Shown piece by piece: positions 45,194-54,969 of a DNA stretch of 64,000 nt. The stretch is taken from contig JANQEW010000029.1 of assembly GCA_028278135.1 (NCBI GenBank), positions 186,001-250,000 of the forward strand, in the 5' to 3' direction. The translations under genes were made by a program, and so were the position numbers. How positions within the stretch are numbered: position 1 is the stretch's first letter; each line of letters opens with the position of its first letter. This stretch comes from Rhodospirillales bacterium (GTDB lineage: Bacteria; Pseudomonadota; Alphaproteobacteria; Rhodospirillales; Rhodospirillaceae). The notes beneath the pieces were generated by a model. It did not search any database and was not told where the DNA came from. It worked only from the letters and a program-made list of their open reading frames with translations.

Positions 45194-46126
45194 ATGAAGA
45201 TCCTAACGTGTAATTCTAATCGCCCTCTGGCAGAGGCAGTGGCGAGTTATTTAACCATTGATCTGACTCGGGCGAGCATACGTCGCTTCTCAGATATGGA
45301 GGTTTTTGTCGAAATCCATGAAAACGTGCGTGGTGAAGATGTGTTCGTTGTCCAGTCCACATCCTACCCTGCGAACGACAATCTGATGGAACTGCTCGTG
45401 ACGCTTGATGCTTTAAAGCGCGGCTCAGCGCGCCGCGTAACAGCAGTTGTTCCATACTTTGGTTATGCCCGTCAAGATCGTAAAACTGGCCCCCGTACCC
45501 CTATTTCTGCCAAGTTAGTTGCTAACCTCATTCATACCGCTGGTGCTAGTCGTGTTCTCACACTAGATTTGCATTCGGGGCAGATCCAAGGATTTTTTGA
45601 TATACCGCTCGATAACCTATATGCCGCGCCGGTGTTCACTAAAGATATCAAGAACCACTTTAATGGAGAGGACATCATGGTGGTTTCCCCTGACGTCGGT
45701 GGCGTGGTACGAGCACGTGCCGTTGCCAAACGGCTAGACGCTGATCTCGCTATTGTCGACAAGCGGCGTGAACGAGCGGGAGTCTCAGAGGTCGTCAATA
45801 TTATTGGCGATATAAGAGGTCGTCGCTGCATCATGGTCGATGACATTGTCGATTCGGCTGGTACTCTATGCAATGCGGCCGTAGCATTACAGGATGCGGG
45901 CGCCGCTGCGGTACACTGTTACGTCACACACGGCGTTTTTTCGGGTGGTGCCGTAGAGCGCGTCACCACTACACCGCTCAAATCTCTTATCATTACAGAT
46001 AGTATCCAGGCCACTGAATCTGTGCGTAGGGCGCATAACATTCAACAGCTTTCAATTGCACCACTAATGGCAGAATCTATTTTGCGTATTAGCGAAGAGC
46101 GATCCGTATCGAGTTTATTTGACTAA
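45194..46126 (+). CDS. prs: Ribose-phosphate pyrophosphokinase
   Basis: PRPP synthetase of 310 residues, making PRPP from ribose 5-phosphate and ATP for nucleotides, His and Trp. It begins [17 protein letters not shown] with GGGAGGAGCG upstream, matching family length. Motifs: [45 protein letters not shown] (catalytic His and flexible loop), [17 protein letters not shown], and the PRPP-binding [16 protein letters not shown]. It sits about 340 bases upstream of a tRNA-Gln gene. Confidence 0.96.
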   Translation: MKILTCNSNRPLAEAVASYLTIDLTRASIRRFSDMEVFVEIHENVRGEDVFVVQSTSYPANDNLMELLVTLDALKRGSARRVTAVVPYFGYARQDRKTGPRTPISAKLVANLIHTAGASRVLTLDLHSGQIQGFFDIPLDNLYAAPVFTKDIKNHFNGEDIMVVSPDVGGVVRARAVAKRLDADLAIVDKRRERAGVSEVVNIIGDIRGRRCIMVDDIVDSAGTLCNAAVALQDAGAAAVHCYVTHGVFSGGAVERVTTTPLKSLIITDSIQATESVRRAHNIQQLSIAPLMAESILRISEERSVSSLFD

Positions 46127-46466
46127 CTCTCCTCCATCCTCCACGTTTGAGCAGAGTCCCTCTGTCAACACTCCTCGTAATGAAAAAAAGACGGAGCCAC
46201 TCCCCATGGGAATATGGGAATCAGGGACTTTTTTTCGTGCACGGGGCGGCACAAATTTATCATCCCGCGTGAGCACGAGACTCTAACAGAATCTTTTATT
46301 TTCTGCCGTAAATTGAGAGAATGTGTATGCCTTGATGTTGGGGATTCATGCGTGTTTCGTGTCTGGGAGTGTCTGTCCGGCCAGACGCACCCAGACGCAC
46401 GCCAAGATCCGCGGCCTAGTCTAGTGGCAAGTGGCAGGAGTGGCAGGACGGGCCCGCTAAGAAGAA
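46127..46466. other. Spacer between prs and tRNA-Gln
   Basis: About 340 bases without a supportable gene. It contains a possible bidirectional terminator (see 46182-46236) and two short tandem duplications, CCAGACGCAC at 46381-46400 and GTGGCAGGA at 46431-46448, the second ending about 19 bases before the tRNA. Confidence 0.4.
46182..46236. terminator. Possible bidirectional terminator after prs
   Basis: GAAAAAAAG (46182-46190) and its exact inverse CTTTTTTTC (46228-46236) flank a region with a weaker inner TCCC...GGGA pairing. The layout of A-tract, GC-containing stem and T-tract resembles a factor-independent terminator for prs, but the inner stem is imperfect. Confidence 0.35.
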
Positions 46467-46540
46467 TGGGGGATAGTTTAACGGTAGAACTACCGGCTCT
46501 GGACCGGTCGATCCTGGTTCGAATCCAGGTCCCCCAGCCA
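46467..46540 (+). tRNA. tRNA-Gln (anticodon CTG)
   Basis: 74-nt tRNA with encoded CCA. The acceptor stem TGGGGGA pairs with TCCCCCA, with discriminator G. The D-arm contains AGTTTAACGGTAGAAC, the anticodon stem ACCGG/CCGGT encloses the loop CTCTGGA with U33 and anticodon CUG, and the T-arm is CCTGGTTCGAATCCAGG. U1-A72 and the G discriminator are typical of glutamine tRNAs. It reads CAG codons. It is convergent with parB, whose gene ends 27 bases downstream. Confidence 0.97.
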
Positions 46541-46566
46541 TGGAAACAATCGTTTGTCCTTGCGTT

Positions 46567-47439
46567 TTAAGGGACAGCCGCATTCAAACCATTCAAACGA
46601 AGTATAATCTCATCAAGCTGCTCTAACGTCTCATAGTGAATGGTCACATGACCACCTTTCTGACTCAATGTAATACACACTTTTAAGTTTAGATTATTAG
46701 AAATACACTGTTCTAAAGCAATAATATCATTATTTTTTTCATGGTATACTCGAACAGGCTTGTTCCCTTCCGTCCGAATGAGCTCCTCAGTTTGACGCAC
46801 GTTCAGACTGCGCTTCACAATAACCTGGGCGAGTTTAGTGGGCTCTCTCGCTCCTAGTAAAGCCCGTGCGTGTCCGACAGAGAGCGTGTCCCTCTCGAGA
46901 AGTCTCTTGACGGCCTCTGGTAAAGTTAAAAGACGCACCATGTTGGCCACATTGCTGCGACTCTTGCCAATGGCCTGCGCTAATTCTTCCTGAGTATAGT
47001 GAAACTCTTCAATCAAACGGCTGTATCCTTCTGCCTCTTCCAGAGGAGACAAATCCTGTCGCTGTAAATTTTCGACAAGACTGACTTCTAATGCTTCCCT
47101 GTCTGAAAAATTGTGAACCACAATAGGAACATGATCTAGATGAGCCTCTTGAGCAGCCAGCCAGCGCCTTTCGCCCGCAACAATCTCATACTCACCCGGG
47201 TGATTTAAACGGGGACGAACTAATATAGGTTGCAATATTCCACGTTGGCGAATTGAGTTGACTAAGCTTTCGAGACCAACTGCATTGAAACGACGGCGTG
47301 GTTGGAAGCGCCCTGAATGCAAAGAATGAATAGGTGCTGAATGAGCGACAGCTTGGAAATGTTCTCTTCTTTCATCATCCCCCAGTAATGAGGCCAGACC
47401 ACGGCCTAGCTGCTGGAAACTTTCCTTGCGCATCGCCAT
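46567..47439 (-). CDS. parB: Chromosome partitioning protein ParB
   Basis: ParB/Spo0J CTPase of about 290 residues from the ATG at 47439 (MAMRKESFQQLGRGLASLLGD). The N-terminal CTP-binding domain has box patterns QPRRRFN, ILQPILVRP and GERRWLAAQ. ENLQRQDLSPLEEAEGY leads to a helix-turn-helix domain (YTQEELAQAIGKSRSNVANMVRLL) that reads parS, and a C-terminal dimer domain follows. It begins 13 bases after parA. A perfect-core parS lies about 1.4 kb away inside rsmG. Confidence 0.95.
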   Translation of the reverse strand: MAMRKESFQQLGRGLASLLGDDERREHFQAVAHSAPIHSLHSGRFQPRRRFNAVGLESLVNSIRQRGILQPILVRPRLNHPGEYEIVAGERRWLAAQEAHLDHVPIVVHNFSDREALEVSLVENLQRQDLSPLEEAEGYSRLIEEFHYTQEELAQAIGKSRSNVANMVRLLTLPEAVKRLLERDTLSVGHARALLGAREPTKLAQVIVKRSLNVRQTEELIRTEGNKPVRVYHEKNNDIIALEQCISNNLNLKVCITLSQKGGHVTIHYETLEQLDEIILRLNGLNAAVP

Positions 47440-47452
47440 GACTCCCGTTCTC

Positions 47453-48274
47453 TCAGGCGATGTTCTTTTGTTTAGAAAAGTTGTCTTGTTGTAAGACTTC
47501 GCTTGCAAGTTTTAGATATGCTTGTGAGCCAGGGCACCGTAAATCATAAAGAAGTGCTGGGCGGCCATGTGAAGGCGCTTCGGAAATACGGACGTTGCGA
47601 GGAATAATAGTCTTGTAGACTTTATGACCGAAAAATTGTCTCACGTCGTTAGCAACCATCGTTGATAGGTTATTGCGCCTGTCAAACATCGTTAATACAA
47701 CTCCTTGTATATATAACAGTGGATTGAATGTCCTTTGAATCCGTTCTATAGTTTTGATGAGTTGAGTCAGCCCTTCAAGGGCAAAAAATTCACATTGTAG
47801 CGGCACCATCACCGCCTGAGCTGCTACTAGGGCATTCAGTGTGAGCAATCCCAGCGATGGTGGACAGTCGATCAGAACATGATCAAAGGCGCTGAGATGT
47901 CCCCATAGCGCTGCCCGTAAACGATATTCCCGCTGTTCAGCTGTTACCAATTCTATTTCTGCACCAACAAGATCGACAGTCGCGGGTATTAAATGGAGAT
48001 CGGGGACAAGGGTCAGAAGAATGGCATCTTTGACTGGCACGTTTGTGACCAATACGTGATATGCATTAATATTTCGTTTATTGCGAGCAATTCCTAACCC
48101 TGTACTAGCGTTTCCTTGGGGATCAAGGTCAATAATAAGAACTTTACGCCGTACGGCGGCTAAAGCTGTTGCGAGATTGATGGCTGTTGTTGTTTTCCCT
48201 ACGCCTCCTTTCTGGTTAGCAATGGCCACAATACGCGGCTTTGTGCCGGCGGAAAGGATTGCGCCATCAGACAT
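47453..48274 (-). CDS. parA: Chromosome partitioning ATPase ParA
   Basis: ParA/Soj of 273 residues, the nucleoid-bound ATPase that moves ParB-parS complexes. The deviant Walker A is ANQKGGVGKTTTAINLA (about 19-35), Walker A' LIIDLDPQGNAS and Walker B VLIDCPPSLGLLT. It overlaps the rsmG stop by 8 bases and is followed by parB in the conserved mnmG-rsmG-parA-parB order. Confidence 0.96.
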   Translation of the reverse strand: MSDGAILSAGTKPRIVAIANQKGGVGKTTTAINLATALAAVRRKVLIIDLDPQGNASTGLGIARNKRNINAYHVLVTNVPVKDAILLTLVPDLHLIPATVDLVGAEIELVTAEQREYRLRAALWGHLSAFDHVLIDCPPSLGLLTLNALVAAQAVMVPLQCEFFALEGLTQLIKTIERIQRTFNPLLYIQGVVLTMFDRRNNLSTMVANDVRQFFGHKVYKTIIPRNVRISEAPSHGRPALLYDLRCPGSQAYLKLASEVLQQDNFSKQKNIA

Positions 48275-48890
48275 GACGTATCTCTTTCACACACAGAATG
48301 ATCCCCGCGGGATCTGACAGACTAGGTCTCTGTGTAACGGCCATACGCCAAAGTTTACGCACTGCCGCTAATTCCTCTTTTATTTTTCTGCCCTTCAGAA
48401 AAAAGGCCACGGCATTGGGGTGAGACAAGAAAGGCGCCGCCAGGGGCAGCAACTTCTCCAATGGAGCAACAGCCCGTGCTGTCACGACGTCTGCGGACAA
48501 AGGTGCTAAGCTCTCGGCCCGAGCGTTGTGGATAGTCACGGACGTTCCTGTGATTCTGGCGGCCTCGTGTAAAAAAATGCCTTTACGAATATTTGATTCT
48601 ACCAAATGGACATCACCACCCCTTAGAATAGCAAGAACCAAGCCTGGAAAACCAGCACCACTACCTATATCTACTATAACTCTAGAATTCTCTGGTAATA
48701 TTTGTAAAAGCTGCGCAGAGTCCCAAAAATGGCGATGCCATAAATCAACTAATGTCGCTTGTCCTACTAAATTGATTCGTGTTTGCCACTGACAGATAAG
48801 GGCCGCATAACATTTAAGGCGCTCAATTGTTTCACGTGAAACTCTGGTAAGAGCCTGGAACTCCGTCGGCGTCATGGGGAGACGAGCCAC
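48267..48890 (-). CDS. rsmG: 16S rRNA (guanine-527-N7)-methyltransferase
   Basis: RsmG (GidB) of 207 residues, methylating G527 of 16S rRNA with SAM. It has the N-terminal helical WQTRINLVG, the SAM motif VIVDIGSGAGFPGLVLAIL (about 69-87), HLVESNIRKGIFL, and VVTARAVAPLEKLLPLA. Start is GTG at 48890, 3 bases after the mnmG stop; an ATG five codons later is possible. The parS site lies inside its 5' end, so codons there are constrained by ParB binding. Confidence 0.94.
   Translation of the reverse strand: MARLPMTPTEFQALTRVSRETIERLKCYAALICQWQTRINLVGQATLVDLWHRHFWDSAQLLQILPENSRVIVDIGSGAGFPGLVLAILRGGDVHLVESNIRKGIFLHEAARITGTSVTIHNARAESLAPLSADVVTARAVAPLEKLLPLAAPFLSHPNAVAFFLKGRKIKEELAAVRKLWRMAVTQRPSLSDPAGIILCVKEIRHV
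48828..48843. promoter_or_regulatory. parS centromere-like site
   Basis: TGTTTCACGTGAAACT matches the parS consensus TGTTTCACGTGAAACA at 15 of 16 positions, with the whole palindromic core intact. It lies inside the start of rsmG, about 1.4 kb upstream of parB. ParB should load here and spread, and this suggests that the window lies close to the replication origin. I saw no second match in the window. Confidence 0.92.
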
Positions 48891-48893
48891 ATT

Positions 48894-50756
48894 TCAGGTG
48901 AATCTATGAGACACGTGTTTACGAACATAGCCCATAAGGGCTGTCAGGGCCGCTGGAGTCACACCGGAAATACGAGAAGCTGCCCCCAATGTTGGGGGGC
49001 GCGTTTTTTTCAGATTCAAGCGAGCTTCCGCAGATAAACCACTGACGCGATCGTAATCGAGAATCTCTGGCAACAAGATATTTTCATTCCTGTTAAAAGA
49101 TCTAATGTCTGAGTCCTGCCGTTGCAGATAGCCAGCATAGTGGCTCTCTATCTCTAGCTGATTCACAACATCTTTACGTATATTTTTTAAAACTGGCCAT
49201 AACTGTGCTAATTTTTCCACAGTGACATCAGAGATTGTCAAAAGGTCTGCCGCTGACCGTTTCACACGACATTGATTGAAAAGACTCTGTCCCAACAGAG
49301 ATGTCGTCGCAGGTGTCGCATGTAAAACACTTAGCAAGTGTTTTGCTATCGCAAGAGAAGCTTTTTTAATTGCAAAGGCTTTTGCACGTGCCTGTCCAAC
49401 ACATCCTAATGCTACCCCGCGATCTGTGAGCCGCTGATCGGCATTGTCCGCTCGTAGCATGAGTCTGTACTCAGCGCGTGAGGTAAACAGACGATAAGGT
49501 TCAGTGATGCCACGTGTGGTGAGGTCATCCAGCAGAACACCGATGTAAGCCTCTGCTCTACTCAGGATAAACGGTGGGGAGCCACTGCAGCTCAAAGCCG
49601 CGTTCAGCCCTGCCATCAAACCCTGTGCCGCCGCTTCCTCGTAGCCTGTCGTGCCGTTAATCTGCCCAGCCAGAAAGAGCCGCGGAACACAGCGTGTTTC
49701 CAGAGTGGGCTTAAGATTGCGCGGATCGATAAAGTCATATTCTATCGCATAGCCGGGCCGTAGTATTTGAGCCCTCTCCAAACCAGGTATATGCTTCAGC
49801 AGCGCTTGTTGAAGGCTTTCTGGGAGAGAGGTCGAAATTCCATTGGGATAGATAGTAGAAGTATCGAGTCCCTCTGGTTCGAGGAAAATCTGGTGGCGTT
49901 CACGGCCGGCAAACCGGACTACTTTATCCTCAATACTCGGACAATAGCGCGGCCCTACACTAGTAATCTGCCCTGAATACACGGGGGCTTGCGACAAGTT
50001 ATTCCGTATTAACTCATGTACTTTTGGAGTAGTGCCTGTTATATGACATACTGTTTGTGGTGTTAAAATTTGCTCAGTCATGGTAGAGAAGGGGATCGGA
50101 GGATTATCCCCGACCTGCACATCGAGCCCAATCCAGTCAATAGTATGCCCGTCCAGACGAGGGGGCGTCCCCGTCTTGAGACGACCCAGTGAAAAACCCA
50201 ATCGGGTAAGAGCGGTAGATAAACCACACGCTGGCGGTTCTCCAGCACGTCCAGCTGACTCTTGTCGCGCTCCACAATGAATGATTCCGCACAGAAATGT
50301 TCCAGTAGTGAGCACCACAGCACCGGCACGGAATGCCTGGCCATCGGCTGTCTGTATGCCGGACAAGATTCCATCAGACCCAACGATGAGATCCTCGACA
50401 GTGCCTGTTTGGAGAAAGAGATTCCGCTGTGCAGCGAGCATTGTACGAATCGCTGTTTTATAGAGAGCTCTGTCTGCCTGAGCTCGCAGTCCCTGCACTG
50501 CTGGTCCTTTTGAACGGTTGAGAAGACGGAACTGAATGCCAGCCCTGTCAATCGCATACCCCATTAGACCGTCCAGCGCATCAATCTCCCTTACCAAATG
50601 CCCTTTTGCCAAACCACCGATAGCAGGATTGCAAGACATCTCGCCAATTGTGTCTAATCTGTGAGTCAGCAATAATGTGTGCGCACCGAGCCGCGCTGCG
50701 GCGGCGGCGGCCTCACAGCCAGCATGCCCCGCCCCGACGACAATGACGTCGTACAT
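48894..50756 (-). CDS. mnmG: tRNA uridine 5-carboxymethylaminomethyl modification enzyme MnmG
   Basis: MnmG (GidA) of about 620 residues, an FAD protein that with MnmE modifies wobble uridine 34 of certain tRNAs. N-terminal FAD motif [22 protein letters not shown], then [24 protein letters not shown], the family signature [11 protein letters not shown] and [19 protein letters not shown] NAD-binding residues. I prefer the ATG at 50756, with TGAGGA upstream, over a GTG at 50765. It is first in mnmG-rsmG-parA-parB. Its partner mnmE lies about 1.1 kb away but on the opposite strand. Confidence 0.96.
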   Translation of the reverse strand: MYDVIVVGAGHAGCEAAAAAARLGAHTLLLTHRLDTIGEMSCNPAIGGLAKGHLVREIDALDGLMGYAIDRAGIQFRLLNRSKGPAVQGLRAQADRALYKTAIRTMLAAQRNLFLQTGTVEDLIVGSDGILSGIQTADGQAFRAGAVVLTTGTFLCGIIHCGARQESAGRAGEPPACGLSTALTRLGFSLGRLKTGTPPRLDGHTIDWIGLDVQVGDNPPIPFSTMTEQILTPQTVCHITGTTPKVHELIRNNLSQAPVYSGQITSVGPRYCPSIEDKVVRFAGRERHQIFLEPEGLDTSTIYPNGISTSLPESLQQALLKHIPGLERAQILRPGYAIEYDFIDPRNLKPTLETRCVPRLFLAGQINGTTGYEEAAAQGLMAGLNAALSCSGSPPFILSRAEAYIGVLLDDLTTRGITEPYRLFTSRAEYRLMLRADNADQRLTDRGVALGCVGQARAKAFAIKKASLAIAKHLLSVLHATPATTSLLGQSLFNQCRVKRSAADLLTISDVTVEKLAQLWPVLKNIRKDVVNQLEIESHYAGYLQRQDSDIRSFNRNENILLPEILDYDRVSGLSAEARLNLKKTRPPTLGAASRISGVTPAALTALMGYVRKHVSHRFT

Positions 50757-51368
50757 GTTCCTCACAATCTTAGGCCTGTTTTTTCTACTTTCTTTACAAA
50801 TTTTGCCGCGTGTGTTCTGACACTCTCTTCAAAAATGCTTGAGAAGATAGTAACAGGATATTTACCAAATGATAATAGCTCTCTATACAGCATGGTGGTC
50901 GTATGCAAGGTTTTCAGATCTGACTTTTCGCATGAGGCAGTTCCACTCAGAGACAAGATTTGAGTGTATCATCCATGAGTGTATCATCCACATAATTATA
51001 GCAGCATTTTTGTGTCTCTCTGTGAATTTCTCTTTAATGTTGAGTATAGATGTCGTACTCTCATGCCCTCAGACAGGATGTTTCTTGCCTCTTCACAAAA
51101 CGTAAAAACTTCGCTCCAGCACTATAAGCTAAGCCTTGAGTCGTGTGACGCACCAGACACGGGCTCTCCCATGTTCTCTCAAAGAGGCCGATATGTTTCT
51201 TGTAGAGAGAGAAGAGGAAGGAGGCAAAGTACCAAATGACGAACGTTACAAAGTAAGAACGTTTGCTATCTTTTGAGACTGACGGGACAAGAGCGGGACG
51301 ACTGTTAACAAGCACAAGCTCTGTCCATTGGACAGACGTTTAACGAGAGTACAGACAAGAGTACAGAG
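50757..51368. other. Gene-free region between mnmG and DUF6489
   Basis: About 610 bases between divergent genes with no supportable gene. It holds a perfect 15-bp tandem duplication (50961-50990) and a 12-bp one at its right end (51346-51369). I looked for DnaA boxes and a replication-origin layout because of the nearby parS and saw no convincing cluster. Confidence 0.4.
50961..50990. repeat. 15-bp perfect tandem duplication
   Basis: TGAGTGTATCATCCA at 50961-50975 is repeated exactly at 50976-50990 in the gap between mnmG and the DUF6489 gene. Confidence 0.97.
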
Positions 51369-51369
51369 A
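51346..51369. repeat. 12-bp tandem duplication at the DUF6489 start
   Basis: AGAGTACAGACA at 51346-51357 is followed by AGAGTACAGAGA at 51358-51369 (11 of 12 identical). The last base is the A of the ATG, so the second copy forms the ribosome-binding region. Confidence 0.92.
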
Positions 51370-51656
51370 TGAGAGTGCATATTACTATAGATTGTACAGC
51401 AGTGGAAGCACGAGTCTTTTTCGGTCTTCCGGATATAAAGCCGTTGCAGGATCATCTTCTGCAAGACATTGAAGAACGTTTACGTAAGAATTTACCGGCA
51501 ATGAATATTGAAGACTTGTTGCGGACATGGCTGCCGAGTGGTTTTCAGGAACTGGAAAAAATACAGTCAGCTTTGTGGTCACAGTTTCTGTCCGGGAAAG
51601 ACCGTCCTACTTCTGAGGACGGGAACACAGAACAAGAGAAGAGCGAAGGCGTGTGA
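51369..51656 (+). CDS. DUF6489 family protein
   Basis: Small protein of 95 residues with the alphaproteobacterial DUF6489 pattern: ITIDCTAVEARVFFGLPDIKPLQ at the start, EERLRKNL, then LLRTWLPSGFQELEKIQSALWSQF. The C-terminal 25 residues are acidic and disordered. Function is unknown. In alphaproteobacteria it is regularly found next to mnmE, as here, with about 216 bases between. Confidence 0.8.
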   Translation: MRVHITIDCTAVEARVFFGLPDIKPLQDHLLQDIEERLRKNLPAMNIEDLLRTWLPSGFQELEKIQSALWSQFLSGKDRPTSEDGNTEQEKSEGV

Positions 51657-51872
51657 TCAGCCTACGGTGACGGGCCCGTTTAGGGGACGGAAATCGGAAC
51701 TCAGACACCTGACAACCGCAGGGATTCCGGCTGGATGGATGCGCAAAGGCATATGGCATCAGTGTTTCTGAAGACAGGAGGAGTTTTCGCGAGATAAAAA
51801 AGCATATGACTGCTGTAAAGAATTCTCTTCTCCATTTTCTCTTCTGTTTTCTCAATGTGAAGTATTTCAAGG

Positions 51873-53240
51873 ATGGTTGATTTTCACGACACAATTTTCG
51901 CCCTTGCTACACCCCCTGGTGTAGGCAGTATAGCGATCATCCGTATATCAGGGCCGGCAGCTGGAGACGCCTTAGGAACTGTGAGTAACGCTGTGCTGCC
52001 CGTGCCGCGGCGAGCCTCCTTACGAACCCTGCAAGATCCCCAAAATGGTGAGGTCATAGACCACGCCTTAGTATTATGGTTCCCAGCGCCCGCTAGTTTT
52101 AGTGGTGAGGACATAGTAGAGTTACATATGCATGGGGGACGTGCTGTCGTGAGTGCAATGTTGTCCGTTCTCGCGGGCATATCTGGGTTACGGCCAGCTG
52201 AACCTGGTGAGTTCAGTCGTCGTGCGTTTCTTAATGGCCGGCTGGATCTTACCGCGGCCGAGGGCCTAGCCGATCTCGTGGCCGCAGACACCACAGCGCA
52301 ACGAAGACAAGCCTTACAGCAAATGGACGGAGCGCTAGGTAAACTTTATGAGAGTTGGCGGGAGCGCTTGGTGCTATTGCGAGCACATTTAGAAGCAGAA
52401 ATAGATTTCCCAGACGAAGATCTGCCACAGGACATTGAAATCCGCATGCGCAAGGCTGTCCTTGAGCTAGCCGCCGTGATACGGGCACACCTTGAGGACG
52501 GCCACCGTGGTGAGCGAATCAGAGACGGAATCCACATTGTTCTTCTTGGTCCGCCTAATGTCGGTAAGTCGAGTTTGCTCAATCGCCTAGCAGGACGGGA
52601 TGTTGCGATTGTCTCAGCCACCGCAGGGACCACAAGGGATGTCATTGAGGTATGCATGGACCTAGGTGGTTATCCAATTGTGTTGAGCGATACTGCCGGT
52701 ATCCGGACCGTTGCGGACTCCCTCGAGAAGGAGGGTGTCCGTCGTGCACTAGGCGAGGCCGCGACAGCAGACTTGAAATTGATTGTTATGGATGGAAGAA
52801 ACTGGCCAACTCTGGATGATAAGACAAAAGCGCTGATTGATCCTGACTCTGTTCTCGTTCTTAACAAGGCTGATCTTCTCACGACAGAGAGGGCCGATGG
52901 AGAGATGAAGTTCAATGATAAAAAAATAGTTTGCGTATCTGCCTTGCATGGGACGGGATTGTCTGAATTAGAGCAACGTCTGAAAGAGGAACTACATAGA
53001 CGATGGGGGGCGCTGGAGACCCATCATCGCGGGAATTTACCTATTATAACACGTGTACGTCATAGAACTGCTCTTAAAAATTGTTTAGCAGCGCTGGAAC
53101 GGATACCAAAAGCGCCTTGGCCTGAATTAGCCGCGGAGGATCTGCGACTGGCGGCTAGAGATATAGGTCAAATCAGTGGCCACATCACCGTGGACGAAGT
53201 ACTCGATGTCGTCTTCAGAGACTTTTGTCTTGGTAAGTAA
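51873..53240 (+). CDS. mnmE: tRNA modification GTPase MnmE
   Basis: MnmE (TrmE) of 455 residues, partner of MnmG in wobble-uridine modification. The N-terminal folate-binding domain has DTIFALATPPGVGSIAIIRISG and FSGEDIVELHMHGG. The G domain (about 215-375) has P-loop GPPNVGKSSLLN, G2 AGTTRD, G3 DTAGIR and G4 NKAD. The C-terminus ends FCLGK, the K-loop-assisting C-[IL]-G-K motif with the catalytic Cys. The stop codon and the LGK codons lie in a 15-bp tandem duplication. In most alphaproteobacteria mnmE is co-directional with mnmG; here it points the other way. Confidence 0.96.
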   Translation: MVDFHDTIFALATPPGVGSIAIIRISGPAAGDALGTVSNAVLPVPRRASLRTLQDPQNGEVIDHALVLWFPAPASFSGEDIVELHMHGGRAVVSAMLSVLAGISGLRPAEPGEFSRRAFLNGRLDLTAAEGLADLVAADTTAQRRQALQQMDGALGKLYESWRERLVLLRAHLEAEIDFPDEDLPQDIEIRMRKAVLELAAVIRAHLEDGHRGERIRDGIHIVLLGPPNVGKSSLLNRLAGRDVAIVSATAGTTRDVIEVCMDLGGYPIVLSDTAGIRTVADSLEKEGVRRALGEAATADLKLIVMDGRNWPTLDDKTKALIDPDSVLVLNKADLLTTERADGEMKFNDKKIVCVSALHGTGLSELEQRLKEELHRRWGALETHHRGNLPIITRVRHRTALKNCLAALERIPKAPWPELAAEDLRLAARDIGQISGHITVDEVLDVVFRDFCLGK

Positions 53241-53258
53241 GTGCTTGGTAAGTAAGTG
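53229..53258. repeat. 15-bp perfect tandem duplication across the mnmE stop codon
   Basis: CTTGGTAAGTAAGTG at 53229-53243 is repeated exactly at 53244-53258. The first copy encodes the C-terminal Leu-Gly-Lys and the stop of mnmE, so the gene's end is duplicated immediately downstream. Confidence 0.97.
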
Positions 53259-53372
53259 TCAGGAGTGTTAGTTCAGTCTAGGATGGCATTGGCTTACGCT
53301 CGGTTTGTCTTGCTTAACGAAGTCGGGACTGGCGCAACGAGAAGGCCCATCTGCTACCTTCTCGATTTTCTC

Positions 53373-53402
53373 GCTCCGCTCATGCGCGCTCCGCTCATGC
53401 GA
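53373..53402. repeat. 15-bp tandem duplication downstream of mnmE
   Basis: GCTCCGCTCATGCGC at 53373-53387 is followed by GCTCCGCTCATGCGA at 53388-53402 (14 of 15 identical), in the gap between the convergent mnmE and dynamin-like genes. Confidence 0.95.
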
Positions 53403-53457
53403 GCGCGAGCGAGAGAGGCCCCTGTGCCCGTGGCCCAGCCGAGCCCCCCATTCCCCA

Positions 53458-54969
53458 TTACGCTCCTACGCGGTCGTCTGCCGATTGAGCAGGGGATGGC
53501 GATTCCAAAGCTTCCACATCCTTTGATGTCGGCAACGCTGTTTTGGAGCGACGACCTGATGGATCAGTGTAGAGATCATTCAGGTGTTGGATATGAGCCG
53601 CTGCGGCATTACGCAGATCCCTGATGCGCCGACGAACCCGAGACCCACAGCCTGCAGGTTTTTTGTTAAGTAAAGAACGAGTAAAGCGTGTGCTTCGGAG
53701 AAAGGCTCTACGCATTCCTAAATCAAAATTTCCAAACCGCTCTGGTAACTGAGCGGCCAGATGACGCGCTAACCAATCCCTGATAATGTAGTGACCAGAG
53801 ACAGCTATTATAGCAACGATAATACTAGAAATAGTAAATTCTAATCTTTTTTCTTCTAATAATAGTTGTACTGTTGCCAAGCCGGTGAAGCCAGAGAGAT
53901 GAGCAAAAAGAGCGATGAGACCAATCATGCTTCCTATGCCAATTGCGTCACCGATCAAAACCAATTTACGCCAGCGTTTCAGAACAGCTTGTAAAGCTGG
54001 AATCATGGTCTGTTCAATTTCATTAGCGATGGAGTTGAGCACATTAATGATGCGATAGTGGCGCTGCACCTCCACCTCGCTCATTCGACTATTAATTTCC
54101 ATTAAATCCTGATCGCGCTTATTTTCAAAACGCTTGCGCAGACCAGGATCAGCGATCGGAACGGCGACCTGAGGATTATAGATACAGTAGAATCTTCCAG
54201 ATGTGAGTCCTGCCTGAGCGATAGCGCGTTGCCATGCGCCGACCACCTGTTCTGGATTATCCTCCTGTGCGGTAGTGTCAATCTGATTCAGAATATAGAG
54301 GAATTTGCTGGCATCAGGACGACAAACTGTTTCCGCTACGAGATGCTGCAGCGTGTCCTGCATAGCACCGGGCTCAGGATGACGGGCATCAAAAAACACA
54401 AGTACCAAGTCAGAGAGATCGATAATGTGATGAGTTAAACGTAAAATAGAACGCCTTTGATCATCAGCATCAAATCCGGGAGAATCAATAATGATCTTTC
54501 CACGCTGGGAACGTTGACATGTTGTTTTCAATTGAAGATAGGCGTCAATCCGACGGCCTTCTCCAGGGGCAACTTGCTCTATTTCTTCGCTCATACGGTA
54601 GAAAGGGAATCTGGGATCGGCATCCAAAGCGGCGCCCGGAAGAACTTTGGTGCCATTCATGCCATAACAAATGACTGTAAATTTATCATCAATTGCCTGG
54701 TTACCAGTAGCTTGCAGAGATTCCCCAATATAAGTGTTAATGAACGTAGACTTTCCAGAAGAGAAAGTCCCCAGAACAGTAATGAGTGGCCACCAAGGAA
54801 TACGTGTTGCAAGAGATTCGTCCCTTCTTAGGAGGCCCATACGATAGAGAATCCTATCTATTTTCAGATACGTTGGAACCACTTCTAGAAGGAGGGGATT
54901 TTCTGCCTTCAGGTGAGCTTGGAGACTGCGCAGACGTTCCGCAAGGATCTTCGACGGACCGAAGAGCAT
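53458..54969 (-). CDS. Dynamin-like GTPase
   Basis: Large GTPase of 503 residues with bacterial dynamin-like features: P-loop GTFSSGKSTFINTYIG (about 67-82), a switch region with IDDKFTV, G3 IIDSPGFDADD (about 160-170) and G4 LNQIDTT. Two hydrophobic segments (about 337-360 and 373-395) act as membrane paddle or anchor. A basic, helical C-terminus ends in a Ser/Pro-rich tail. Such proteins remodel or tether membranes; the role here is unknown. It is monocistronic, convergent with mnmE. It is a family-level call only. Confidence 0.83.
   Translation of the reverse strand: MLFGPSKILAERLRSLQAHLKAENPLLLEVVPTYLKIDRILYRMGLLRRDESLATRIPWWPLITVLGTFSSGKSTFINTYIGESLQATGNQAIDDKFTVICYGMNGTKVLPGAALDADPRFPFYRMSEEIEQVAPGEGRRIDAYLQLKTTCQRSQRGKIIIDSPGFDADDQRRSILRLTHHIIDLSDLVLVFFDARHPEPGAMQDTLQHLVAETVCRPDASKFLYILNQIDTTAQEDNPEQVVGAWQRAIAQAGLTSGRFYCIYNPQVAVPIADPGLRKRFENKRDQDLMEINSRMSEVEVQRHYRIINVLNSIANEIEQTMIPALQAVLKRWRKLVLIGDAIGIGSMIGLIALFAHLSGFTGLATVQLLLEEKRLEFTISSIIVAIIAVSGHYIIRDWLARHLAAQLPERFGNFDLGMRRAFLRSTRFTRSLLNKKPAGCGSRVRRRIRDLRNAAAAHIQHLNDLYTDPSGRRSKTALPTSKDVEALESPSPAQSADDRVGA

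Noticed and set aside
50757..51368. Replication origin in the gap next to mnmG
   Set aside because: A parS is near, but no cluster of DnaA boxes or clear AT-rich unwinding element was seen, so an origin cannot be supported.
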